Of a DNA stretch of 7,672 nucleotides, positions 1 to 6,901 are shown piece after piece. Below the pieces are notes generated by a model. It saw only the letters and a program-made list of their open reading frames with translations, searched no databases and had not been told where the DNA came from. This DNA is from Methanosarcinales archaeon. GTDB taxonomy: Archaea > Halobacteriota > Syntropharchaeia > Alkanophagales > Methanospirareceae. The stretch spans positions 1 to 7,672 of the forward strand of contig JAODGP010000096.1 in assembly GCA_025464345.1 (NCBI GenBank), in the 5' to 3' direction. Each line of letters opens with the position of its first letter. Positions within the stretch are counted from its first letter, which is position 1. Position numbers and translations under genes: made by a program.

Positions 1-93
1 AAAAAGATTCATTGCCCGCAACTCTCCACTCGCTTCGGTGCTACCGCACACAGATACCAGGCTGGCTACGCTATGCTTCGCCCAAATGCCGTG

Positions 94-1206
94 TCATACA
101 TCTTCAAATCGGTCTTCGAGCTTCTTCAGTATGTCTGGTAATGTGGTGTACTCCATGTCCTCCATCGGTAATCTGTGTGGCTCAAACGGTCCATGTGCCC
201 TCACATAGTCTGCTATCTCCTGCGCTTTACTCCTTGCGAGGTCAAATGCGGGATCGTCAAAGAGGTCTGCTGGTCCCACCAGCCTGCCATGACTTATCTG
301 GAATCCCGCTGCAATCACCCGTGGCGGTCCATCAAACCTGGTACACTGCGAGTATCTGAACGGCACAGGCACTATTGGACCGTTATGCGAGCCTCGCATC
401 CAGCCACTCACGAGGAAAGGCAGCGAGAATGGCTCTAAAACCTCGCCCAGTGCGGGCAAGCCGCTCTGTGCACGTACGAGAGCAACCGGGTCATCCTTAC
501 CGACATACTTGCCCGCGATAAAATACAGTTTCTCCGTACTTATGACCGCTACGGGCTCATCCCCCGGCAATGGGCTCGTATCCTTCGGATACACCCGCTT
601 TATCACGTACCTGCTCTTCGCTCCTATAAGTGCAAGCAGGTCGTATAACTCCTCCGGACATCTCAGAATCACCCTCTTCCGCTCCTTTATGTCCCATACC
701 TCGAAGATAAAACCGTCATGCATCACAGGGTCAATGACAAGCCCGGCAGTGGTGAACGGGTCTGCAAACATCTTATAGATGGGCAAATTAAACGCACCCG
801 GCTCGGTCTTGTCCATCATAAACGCCACCAGAGGTTCAGAACCACGCTCCGTGAACTCCATCTCGGCTATGCCCGGTCCCATACCTCTTATATTACCACT
901 GAACGCATCTGCAAGCAGATCCTGACCCGCACCGTGCAGTTTGAGCTCCTTCGCCACCTCCGTCGCAGCTTCAAACGTATCCCACGCAAGCCCATGTATA
1001 TCGCTTGAATCCACGCCTTTACGATGGCTCATCAATAACTGCAGGTCGTCACCCGCATTCAATACATGATAACTTATAAGCAACCCTTCCCTCTTCGCCC
1101 TCTCCAGCCGTTCATTCGCCTTCGCCTTCAACTCCTCCCGGACAGTCGAATGCCCCGGGAAACCACCTACGTCCGCCTTTATCAAGCTTACCGTTATCTT
1201 CTCCAT
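94..1206 (-). CDS. fbp: Fructose-1,6-bisphosphate aldolase/phosphatase (archaeal, type V FBPase)
   Basis: This is the bifunctional archaeal enzyme that condenses dihydroxyacetone phosphate with glyceraldehyde 3-phosphate and dephosphorylates the product to fructose 6-phosphate, driving cytosolic gluconeogenesis one way. The protein is 370 residues from the chosen start, a normal length, and similar throughout to the family. Numbering from that start, metal- and phosphate-binding residues are visible as Asp12 and His19 (KADVGG...GH), Asp53-Asp54 (AGDD), Gln95 (GAGQD) and Asp132 (MMDKTEPGA). The motif YVGKDDP contains the Tyr234-x-x-Lys237-Asp-Asp group, in which the lysine forms the Schiff base in characterised homologues. 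Two ATGs are adjacent (1209 and 1206). GAGGT at 1213-1217 lies 3 bases from the first and 6 from the second, so I prefer 1206. It follows the TPR gene by about 80 bases on the same strand. Bases 1-93 downstream hold no gene that I can recognise. Identification is very secure. Confidence 0.97.
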   Translation of the reverse strand: MEKITVSLIKADVGGFPGHSTVREELKAKANERLERAKREGLLISYHVLNAGDDLQLLMSHRKGVDSSDIHGLAWDTFEAATEVAKELKLHGAGQDLLADAFSGNIRGMGPGIAEMEFTERGSEPLVAFMMDKTEPGAFNLPIYKMFADPFTTAGLVIDPVMHDGFIFEVWDIKERKRVILRCPEELYDLLALIGAKSRYVIKRVYPKDTSPLPGDEPVAVISTEKLYFIAGKYVGKDDPVALVRAQSGLPALGEVLEPFSLPFLVSGWMRGSHNGPIVPVPFRYSQCTRFDGPPRVIAAGFQISHGRLVGPADLFDDPAFDLARSKAQEIADYVRAHGPFEPHRLPMEDMEYTTLPDILKKLEDRFEDV

Positions 1207-1212
1207 CATCTT

Positions 1213-1217
1213 ACCTC
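1213..1217 (-). promoter_or_regulatory. Shine-Dalgarno site for the FBP aldolase/phosphatase gene
   Basis: On the minus strand GAGGT sits 6 bases before the ATG at 1206 and only 3 before the ATG at 1209. The spacing favours the second ATG as the true start, giving an N-terminus MEKITVSL. A TTTTAAT-like stretch at 1238-1247 could be a weak separate promoter, but transcription from the upstream TPR gene is equally possible. Confidence 0.6.
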
Positions 1218-1286
1218 ATATCTCTTTCGCTTTCAAACAATTAAAAGTATCCCCGCATTGATACCCTGCGTCTTCCACAGATACAA

Positions 1287-1697
1287 TCAAGCGGACGAGA
1301 GTATGTGTCTTGATATTTCGTCCCGCTCCTCCTGCTCCTCTTTTAGCCGGTCGCCGCGGCTGAAACACTCTTCCGCCTTCGCTTCGTCTCCCATGAGCTT
1401 ATAAACCTGACCGAGGTTATAGTATGTGGAGACGCCCCCATCTATGAGGTAATCCCTGAGGTTCAATGCAGCGTTGAAGAACCCGATTGCCATCTCGTAA
1501 TCCTCAAGACTCGCATATGCAACACCACAATCGTTACATGCCTTAGCCAGAGTGGGCAAAATGGGCTCCTTCTTCACTATCTCCTTGTACACCTGTATCG
1601 CATCTTCAAACCTGCCGTCAGCAAGGTATTCCTCACCGACAATTAGCAGCTCCTCCGCTGCCTTCTCCCTCAACTCCTCCAGTTTCTCCTCTTCCAT
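1287..1697 (-). CDS. Small tetratricopeptide (TPR) repeat protein
   Basis: The product has 136 residues and consists almost entirely of about three TPR units, near residues 14-47, 51-84 and 89-121. Each shows the usual small/aromatic pattern, for example EYLADGRFEDAIQVYKEIV and YYNLGQVYKLMGDEAKAEE. A charged acidic helix starts the protein and a Glu/Arg-rich helix ends it. There is no signal peptide or membrane segment, so it should be a cytosolic helical scaffold that binds another protein. The binding partner cannot be read from the sequence. It lies directly upstream of the FBP aldolase/phosphatase gene on the same strand with a 77-base gap, so the two may be co-transcribed. No ribosome binding site precedes the ATG. 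A TATA-like box centred about 25 bases upstream points to a leaderless mRNA. The TPR assignment is firm, but the function is unknown. Confidence 0.88.
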   Translation of the reverse strand: MEEEKLEELREKAAEELLIVGEEYLADGRFEDAIQVYKEIVKKEPILPTLAKACNDCGVAYASLEDYEMAIGFFNAALNLRDYLIDGGVSTYYNLGQVYKLMGDEAKAEECFSRGDRLKEEQEERDEISRHILSSA

Positions 1698-1716
1698 ATA
1701 TTAATAAAAAATCTCA

Positions 1717-1727
1717 TTATATATAAA
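1717..1727 (-). promoter_or_regulatory. TATA-like box for the TPR gene (probable leaderless start)
   Basis: The minus strand reads TTTATATATAA here. Its centre is about 25 bases before the ATG at 1697, the distance expected between an archaeal TATA box and the transcription start, and no Shine-Dalgarno sequence lies between them. This fits initiation at or very near the start codon. The element is nearly palindromic and could also help the divergent gene at 1778, although it lies about 56 bases from that ATG. Confidence 0.6.
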
Positions 1728-1743
1728 CGAAACGAAAGCATAA

Positions 1744-1751
1744 GGTTTAAG
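1744..1751 (+). promoter_or_regulatory. Possible TATA-like box for the COG1900-CBS gene
   Basis: GGTTTAAG is preceded by a purine-rich stretch (CGAAACGAAAGCATAA) that could act as a TFB-recognition element. Its TTTAAG core is centred about 29 bases before the ATG at 1778. That ATG lacks an obvious ribosome binding site, so a leaderless or very short leader mRNA is plausible. The match is weaker than the box on the opposite strand. Confidence 0.35.
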
Positions 1752-1777
1752 AAGACCGATTTACTTATCCTCTAAGC

Positions 1778-3301
1778 ATGGTAGAGAAGAGCATAGCGGA
1801 GATAAACGAGCGGATACGTGATGGAAGCGTTCATGTTGTCACTGCGGACAGAATGAGTGAGCTTGTGGAGGAACTGGGTGCTGAGCGTGCGGCACGCGAG
1901 GTTGACGTCGTTACCACCGGAACTTTTGGTCCCATGTGCTCCTCAGGCGTGTTTATCAATTTCGGTCACGCGGATCCGCCGATAAAGATGCAACGTGTAT
2001 GGCTGAACGAGGTGGAGGCGTATACGGGTATCGCGGCGGTTGACGCCTATCTCGGTGCGGCGCAGCTATCAGTGGATAAAGGCGAGGAATACGGCGGTGG
2101 ACATGTAATAGAGGATTTAGTAGCCGATAAACAGGTGGATATGCGTGCTAAAGCCTACGGCACCGACTGTTATCCACGCAAAGAGATAGAGACGACACTG
2201 ACGATAGAAGACCTGAATCAGGCGATAATGGTGAACCCAAGGAACGCGTATCAGCGTTATAACGTTGCAACCAACTCCACGGAACGTACTCTCTATACCT
2301 ATATGGGCACGTTATTACCGAATTACCGGAATGCCAATTATTCTGGTGCCGGTGCACTATCACCACTGATAAACGATCCGGACTATGAGACCATAGGACC
2401 CGGTACGCGGATATTCCTATGCGGTGCAAAAGGCTATGTAATAGGTATGGGTACGCAGCATAACCCGACTAAAGGTTTCGGCACCCTGATGGTCACCGGC
2501 AATCTCAAAGAAATGAGCCCGGAATTCTTGCGTGGCGCAACCTTCTTCGGGTATGGTGCAACGCTCTATGTCGGCATCGGGATTCCTATACCTGTATTGA
2601 ACGAGCGGATAGCGCAGAAGACAGGGATAAGGGATGCGGATATAAGGACCGAGGTGCTCGATTATGGCGTTTGCCGGCGTGAACGACCGGTAGTGCGAGA
2701 GGTGACATACGAGGAGTTGAAATCCGGTATGATTGAGATAAATGGTAAAGAAGTACCAACTTCGCCTCTTTCCAGTTTCTTCATGGCTGACCGAGTGGCG
2801 AAAGAGCTGAAGGAATGGATAGAGCGAGGCGAGTTCTTTTTGACTTTGCCTGTTGAACGTCTGCCCCGTGATACACCGTTCAAGCCGATGAAACAGACCA
2901 GGGAGCTACCACTGGTCAAGGATGTCATGATACGCGAGGTCAAGACGATAGGTGAGGGCGCCACCATAGCAGATGCCGCTAAATTGATTCTGGATACACA
3001 GAACACGCATATACCGGTCGTGGCAAAGGATGGCAGGCTGGTCGGGATAGTCACTGCATGGGATATCTCAACCGCGGTGGCGCAGCGGCACGAGGGTCTG
3101 GCAGAGATAATGACGCGGAAGGTGATAACCGCGGATGAAGAAGAGCCCTTAGAACTGGTAATACGTAAATTTGAGCGCTACAACATATCCGCATTGCCGG
3201 TTATTGACCCTGAGATGCGGGTCATCGGGATGGTAACAAGTGATGAGATAAGCAAATTGATAGGCAAACGGAGGAGATGGGAGTGGAAACTAAAATTGTA
3301 G
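1778..3301 (+). CDS. COG1900 (DUF39/HcyBio) homocysteine biosynthesis protein with C-terminal CBS pair
   Basis: The 507-residue protein has an N-terminal COG1900/DUF39 domain (about residues 5-365) and two CBS domains (about 378-435 and 441-497). The CBS domains show the usual IPVV...DGRLVGIVT and LPVID...VIGMVT strands. The architecture matches the Methanosarcina protein (MA1821 type) shown genetically to take part in homocysteine formation from aspartate semialdehyde and sulfide. Conserved cysteines are present at Cys54 (GPMCSSG) and Cys131 (GTDCYPR), the positions I recall as important in that family, where they are thought to handle sulfur. Further cysteines are at 215 and 299. The CBS pair may sense an adenine nucleotide or S-adenosylmethionine-like ligand, which is inference. 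In methanogens the partner is a NIL-domain ferredoxin, often adjacent, but none is encoded in this window. The gene is transcribed alone, divergent from the TPR gene, and ends in a 12-base overlap with the converging membrane-protein gene. Confidence 0.92.
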   Translation: MVEKSIAEINERIRDGSVHVVTADRMSELVEELGAERAAREVDVVTTGTFGPMCSSGVFINFGHADPPIKMQRVWLNEVEAYTGIAAVDAYLGAAQLSVDKGEEYGGGHVIEDLVADKQVDMRAKAYGTDCYPRKEIETTLTIEDLNQAIMVNPRNAYQRYNVATNSTERTLYTYMGTLLPNYRNANYSGAGALSPLINDPDYETIGPGTRIFLCGAKGYVIGMGTQHNPTKGFGTLMVTGNLKEMSPEFLRGATFFGYGATLYVGIGIPIPVLNERIAQKTGIRDADIRTEVLDYGVCRRERPVVREVTYEELKSGMIEINGKEVPTSPLSSFFMADRVAKELKEWIERGEFFLTLPVERLPRDTPFKPMKQTRELPLVKDVMIREVKTIGEGATIADAAKLILDTQNTHIPVVAKDGRLVGIVTAWDISTAVAQRHEGLAEIMTRKVITADEEEPLELVIRKFERYNISALPVIDPEMRVIGMVTSDEISKLIGKRRRWEWKLKL

Positions 3302-4291
3302 CTCGGTCATAACTTTCATGCTCGCAATCGCACCTGCAATCAGGCTCGCATAGTACGTGCTCAATCGCAGCAATAGCGTGAATAGCCCCAGTAAGTGCGT
3401 ACCCACGAGCGTATGGTAGAGATAAGCGATGCTGAGCTCGGAGATGCCGCTGCTACCGGGGCTCAAAGGCACCGCAGCAATTACGAGGATGATGAATTGC
3501 GCCGCAACGGAATAAATCCAGAACGGATCTGCACCCAGTCCGAGTAGCAGGAACGAGGGTATTGAGAATTCCACGAGCCAGAAAGCGACCGTCAAAATAA
3601 AAGCGGTTATCAGGGTCTTCTTCCCTTCTCGCCTGAGCCTCTTATGCGCTTCGTAGAAATTCTCCAGCTCGTGATAGAGCCAGTCACGTACTCGCTCCAT
3701 CCTGTGCACCCTCAGCTTTGAGAACAGCCAGTTAATGAACAGTTTCAGCCTGTCTGGCTTCGCCAGCCCATACGCTATCAGTATAACACCGAGCAGCAGG
3801 ATGATGCCCATGATCGTGAAGAATAACGAATGCCGGGGCATCACAGCTCTGAAGAGTATGAAACCCATCGCAGCACCTGCCATACCGACCATGAAATCCT
3901 GTGATCGTTCACCCAGTACAACAGCGGTACTGTCCCCCACTGTGAGTCCGTTCCGTTTCAGCAGGTATATACGCACAGGTTCACCGCCGAATTGGGATGG
4001 CGTTATGCATGCCGCGAAGAGACTCGTAAGGACTATCTTCACCGATTGCGTGAATCTCAAATCGTCGCTCTTATCTATAAAATCACTTATCACCTTCTGC
4101 CTCAGGCTCCATATGAGCCATGCGAGCATGTGCATGCCCAGTGCAACTGTGAGGAAGAGGGGGTTAATCGTTTTAATCGCCACGAAAGTCGCGGATGTTA
4201 GACGGTAAGGCGAGAAGATGAGGATATACACGAGTGTGAGTATGCTAATAGAAATAGAAGAGCTGAGCAGCACCTTTTTGCGACTTTCCAT
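3290..4291 (-). CDS. Flippase-like integral membrane protein (UPF0104 / LPG synthase TM-region family)
   Basis: The 333-residue protein has about eight hydrophobic segments (near residues 8-27, 42-62, 84-103, 122-150, 156-176, 226-250, 258-278 and 285-328, the last probably two). A basic amphipathic stretch at about 178-225 lies between the two halves. Family signatures are ITPSQFGGEPVRIYLLKRNG (residues 96-115) and PLSPGSSGISE (275-285), typical of the UPF0104/TIGR00374 group related to the membrane part of lysylphosphatidylglycerol synthase. Such proteins are thought to move or bind lipid-linked molecules, but the substrate of archaeal members is unknown. There is no cytosolic aminoacyl-transferase domain, so it is the short form. 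The gene lies 32 bases downstream of the acyl-CoA synthetase gene, with its own TATA-like box in the gap and no ribosome binding site, so it may be transcribed separately. Its last 12 bases overlap the end of the opposing COG1900 gene. Confidence 0.88.
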   Translation of the reverse strand: MESRKKVLLSSSISISILTLVYILIFSPYRLTSATFVAIKTINPLFLTVALGMHMLAWLIWSLRQKVISDFIDKSDDLRFTQSVKIVLTSLFAACITPSQFGGEPVRIYLLKRNGLTVGDSTAVVLGERSQDFMVGMAGAAMGFILFRAVMPRHSLFFTIMGIILLLGVILIAYGLAKPDRLKLFINWLFSKLRVHRMERVRDWLYHELENFYEAHKRLRREGKKTLITAFILTVAFWLVEFSIPSFLLLGLGADPFWIYSVAAQFIILVIAAVPLSPGSSGISELSIAYLYHTLVGTHLLGLFTLLLRLSTYYASLIAGAIASMKVMTELQF

Positions 4292-4310
4292 AATCTGATC
4301 TTTGAACCTG

Positions 4311-4320
4311 AGCTTTAAAA
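4311..4320 (-). promoter_or_regulatory. TATA-like box for the flippase-like gene (probable leaderless start)
   Basis: The minus strand reads TTTTAAAGCT, centred about 25 bases before the ATG at 4291, inside the short gap after the acyl-CoA synthetase stop codon. No Shine-Dalgarno sequence precedes that ATG. This is the same geometry as at the TPR gene and suggests a separate leaderless transcript, although read-through from upstream is not excluded. Confidence 0.45.
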
Positions 4321-4323
4321 TGT

Positions 4324-6369
4324 TTAGTCAATGCTCGTCACCATCTTGAAATCAACCACATAGCAGCCTGATTCCAGCACCCTGATGGGATTCAAATCCG
4401 CTTCCAGTATCTCCGGGAACTCCGTACATAACTGAGAGAACCTGAGCAGTATATCAATGAGCGAGTTGATATCAGACATTGGCTCGCCACGCACACCCCG
4501 TAGTATCCTGTAAGCCCGGACTTTACGTATCATCTCTTCCGCATCTCTCTTACTGAACGGCGCAATTCTGAATGACACATCCCTGAAGACCTCAACGTAG
4601 ATACCACCCAGCCCGAACATAACAAGAGGACCGAAATGCCTGTCACGCTTCATACCGATGATCACCTCCCTGCCGCCGCATATCATCTGCTGTACGAGAA
4701 CGCCCTCGATACGTCTCGCACTGGTGTATCTCTCACCCCTCCGCACTATCTCGAAGAAACTATCCTTTACTGCTTCTCGCTGTACGTTGAGCTTCACACA
4801 GCCCACATCGGTCTTGTGTACTATATCGGGTGACAGGATCTTCATTGCCACGGGATAACCAATTCGATCGGCTATCTCAAGCGCTTCATCCGCACTTACT
4901 GCCTTACCATACGCCGGTACAGGAATACCATAAGCAGTTAGCAGTTCGTAGTCCAGTACCTGCTTATCCTGCAACTGCTTCCTGATACGGCGAGTATCCA
5001 CATCGAAATGCGGTGGTGGCTCATATACTCGTGCCTGCTCGTAGTCACAGACCGCTTTGAGCGTCTTCACCGCCCTCACCGGGTCGAAATAGTTCGTTAT
5101 TCCGTGCTCCCTCAGCAGTTCAACCGCCTCAGTCACCGATTCGCCACCCATGAATACCGGAATGACCGGTTTCTGTGCTTCTGCCGCCAGGACATATCTG
5201 CTCGCCTTATCAAAATCTACCGGTGCAGTGGGAGAGAGGATGGCGATGATTGCACTCACATGCTCGTCCTCTGCAACTATCTCCAGCGTGGTACCAAATC
5301 TCTCTGATGTGGCATCACCACGCACGTCAACCGGGTTATATGAATTGGCGAGCCGGAGTGGCAGGAGCTTATCCATCGTGGTGCGCTGAAATGTAGCGAG
5401 TTTCAAGCCGTATTCCTCCACTGCATCCGCAGCCATAACACCGGGACCACCGGAGTTCGTTACTATCGCTATGCCACCGCCCGTCTTTATGCTCCTGATT
5501 CGTGAGAGAGTGAGTGCGAAATCGAAGAGCTCTTCTATTGATTCCGCTTCTACAACGCCCGATTGCTCAAATGCCGCTTTGAACGCTTCCACACTGCCCG
5601 CTATGCTACCGGTATGACTGGAAGCCGCTTTAGAACCCGCTTCGGTCTTACCGCTCTTCATCACCACCACCGGCTTCGTCTTTGACAGCTCGCTCGCCAC
5701 ATGCATGAACCTGCGTCCATCACTCACATCCTCAAGATACATCGCTATCACCCTGGTATCGCTATCGCCAGCCAGGTATTCCAGGAAGTGGCATTCATTG
5801 AGTACCGCTTTGTTACCGAGTGATACGACCTTACTGAAACCAACGCCCGCCGCCTTAGACCAGTCAATAACGGCGAGAGCGAATGCGCCTGATTGACTGA
5901 GGAACGCTATACTGCCCTTATCGGGCATGGTCCTGCCGAAAGTCGCATTCAGATTCGAATACGTATCTATTACACCCAGGCAATTAGGACCCACAAGCCT
6001 CAGGTCGTATTCCCTGCTGATCCTGATAAGCTCGGATTCGAGCACCGCACCTTCGCGACCCGCTTCTTTGAAGCCCGCGGAGATCACAACCACGTCCTTT
6101 ACGCCTTTCGCTCCGCACTGAACCAGCACGTCCGGCACATTACCCGCGGGTATCGCGATAACAGCGAGGTCTATTTCATCCTCTATGGCATTCATAGAGG
6201 GATAACATCTCAATCCCAGTATATTCTCGTACTTCGGATTGACTGCATAGACACGCAACGCGGGAGATGCCATCAAATTCCTGAGTATCGTATTGCCGAC
6301 TTTACCTTCTCCTGGCGTTGCACCGACCAGTGCGACCGTTTCCGGTTTGAAGATCTTATCAAGCATCAT
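4324..6369 (-). CDS. ADP-forming acetyl/acyl-CoA synthetase, fused alpha-beta subunits
   Basis: The 681-residue enzyme converts acyl-CoA, ADP and phosphate to the free acid, CoA and ATP, the archaeal route to substrate-level ATP from acetyl-CoA or other acyl-CoAs. Domains in order are a CoA-binding Rossmann domain (about 5-130; VALVGATPGEGKVGN), two succinyl-CoA-ligase-like flavodoxin-fold domains (about 150-450) and an ATP-grasp domain (about 465-681). The phosphorylated histidine is His252 in SSHTGSIAG. A second histidine expected to relay phosphate in the beta part is His518 in DIVHKTDVG. GLGGIYVEVFRDVSFRIAPF and the ADLNPI ending also match the ATP-grasp half. Alpha-then-beta fusion is a known architecture for this family. 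The acyl substrate cannot be decided from sequence. The gene overlaps coaD as ATGATG, so the start is 6369 or 6366. No strong ribosome binding site is seen, and translational coupling to coaD is likely. Position 524 is Cys where I would expect a second Gly (DVGG). Confidence 0.95.
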   Translation of the reverse strand: MMLDKIFKPETVALVGATPGEGKVGNTILRNLMASPALRVYAVNPKYENILGLRCYPSMNAIEDEIDLAVIAIPAGNVPDVLVQCGAKGVKDVVVISAGFKEAGREGAVLESELIRISREYDLRLVGPNCLGVIDTYSNLNATFGRTMPDKGSIAFLSQSGAFALAVIDWSKAAGVGFSKVVSLGNKAVLNECHFLEYLAGDSDTRVIAMYLEDVSDGRRFMHVASELSKTKPVVVMKSGKTEAGSKAASSHTGSIAGSVEAFKAAFEQSGVVEAESIEELFDFALTLSRIRSIKTGGGIAIVTNSGGPGVMAADAVEEYGLKLATFQRTTMDKLLPLRLANSYNPVDVRGDATSERFGTTLEIVAEDEHVSAIIAILSPTAPVDFDKASRYVLAAEAQKPVIPVFMGGESVTEAVELLREHGITNYFDPVRAVKTLKAVCDYEQARVYEPPPHFDVDTRRIRKQLQDKQVLDYELLTAYGIPVPAYGKAVSADEALEIADRIGYPVAMKILSPDIVHKTDVGCVKLNVQREAVKDSFFEIVRRGERYTSARRIEGVLVQQMICGGREVIIGMKRDRHFGPLVMFGLGGIYVEVFRDVSFRIAPFSKRDAEEMIRKVRAYRILRGVRGEPMSDINSLIDILLRFSQLCTEFPEILEADLNPIRVLESGCYVVDFKMVTSID

Positions 6370-6830
6370 ACCAGGCGATGTCCGTGCTTGTCTATCTCAC
6401 CCGCTTTTATTCGTGTTGACGATATCGGCTTTCCGTCATCCGCCTTCGCATGGTCTACCTTCACTATCTTTATCGGCTTCCTGCCACGTGCACGTCTCAG
6501 CTCGTTTATCTGTAATGCGACGTCGTAAGTCTCAGGTGATATGATGATGTAATCTATATCCTCATCCAGGGTCACACCATATCTATCTTCCAGCTCCACA
6601 GTTCGCACTCGCACATGATATTCCCTGTACATGTACTGAGCCACATTGGCTGCTCTTACCCGATAAGGGAGAACCAGCCTCCTCTTAGCCTTCGCCATCC
6701 TGTCCGATGTTATGCCTATGACTATCTCGCCATCGCTACCACTCAGCTCGTATGCCTGCCTGAGCAATCTTTTATGCCCGTCATGTAAGGGATCAAATGT
6801 GCCACCTATCACCACTCGTCTCTTACACAT
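6366..6830 (-). CDS. coaD: Archaeal phosphopantetheine adenylyltransferase (PPAT)
   Basis: The 154-residue nucleotidyltransferase makes 3'-dephospho-CoA from 4'-phosphopantetheine and ATP, the next-to-last step of coenzyme A synthesis in the cytosol. The N-terminal GGTFDPLHDGH (residues 9-19) carries the HxGH nucleotide-binding motif. The C-terminal KPISSTRI (134-141) is the second signature of this superfamily. Length and overall sequence fit the archaeal PPAT group rather than the bacterial CoaD group. The frame stays open far upstream to 7124, but that part is antisense to the neighbouring gene, so I place the start at the ATG at 6830. A GTG at 6815 would also leave the catalytic motif intact and lies about 26 bases from the centre of an AT-rich TATA-like block. 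Its TGA overlaps the ATG of the acyl-CoA synthetase gene, so the two form a coupled unit. Identity is very secure; the exact start is less so. Confidence 0.93.
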   Translation of the reverse strand: MCKRRVVIGGTFDPLHDGHKRLLRQAYELSGSDGEIVIGITSDRMAKAKRRLVLPYRVRAANVAQYMYREYHVRVRTVELEDRYGVTLDEDIDYIIISPETYDVALQINELRRARGRKPIKIVKVDHAKADDGKPISSTRIKAGEIDKHGHRLV

Positions 6831-6833
6831 GAG

Positions 6834-6847
6834 ATTATATTTATATG
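6834..6847. promoter_or_regulatory. AT-rich TATA-like block in the coaD / HdrD-like divergent region
   Basis: ATTATATTTATATG lies between two divergent genes in a gap of 71 bases (6831-6901). On the minus strand it reads CATATAAATATAAT. Its centre is only about 11 bases from the coaD ATG at 6830 but about 26 from the in-frame GTG at 6815. On the plus strand it is about 60 bases before the HdrD-like start at 6902, leaving room for a leader of about 30 bases that contains the ribosome binding site. It could therefore serve either gene or both. Confidence 0.4.
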
Positions 6848-6890
6848 CTGTTAATGAAAACACCAGAACATAGATAAACGCCGAGTATGC

Positions 6891-6898
6891 GGGGTGAT
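6891..6898 (+). promoter_or_regulatory. Strong Shine-Dalgarno site deciding the HdrD-like start
   Basis: GGGGTGAT matches the archaeal 16S rRNA 3' end over GGTGAT and lies 3 bases (5 from the GGTG core) before the ATG at 6902. An in-frame ATG at 6887 overlaps the upstream side of this site and has no such signal, so 6902 is the better start. The site argues that this short gene is, or recently was, translated. Confidence 0.7.
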
Positions 6899-6901
6899 AG
6901 A

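Noticed and set aside
1..93. Possible RNA gene or gene end before the FBP aldolase/phosphatase stop
   Set aside because: No tRNA arms, no recognisable protein and no clear hairpin were seen. The run of A at 1-5 (T on the minus strand) is too short and too close to the edge to call a terminator.
12..438. Two overlapping plus-strand open frames in the 5' part of the window
   Set aside because: Both are mostly antisense to the well supported FBP aldolase/phosphatase gene and have no protein-like composition.
5893..6528. Long open frame (211 codons) on the plus strand
   Set aside because: It lies antisense to the acyl-CoA synthetase and coaD genes, and its translation resembles no protein I know. 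It is a by-product of the real coding frames.
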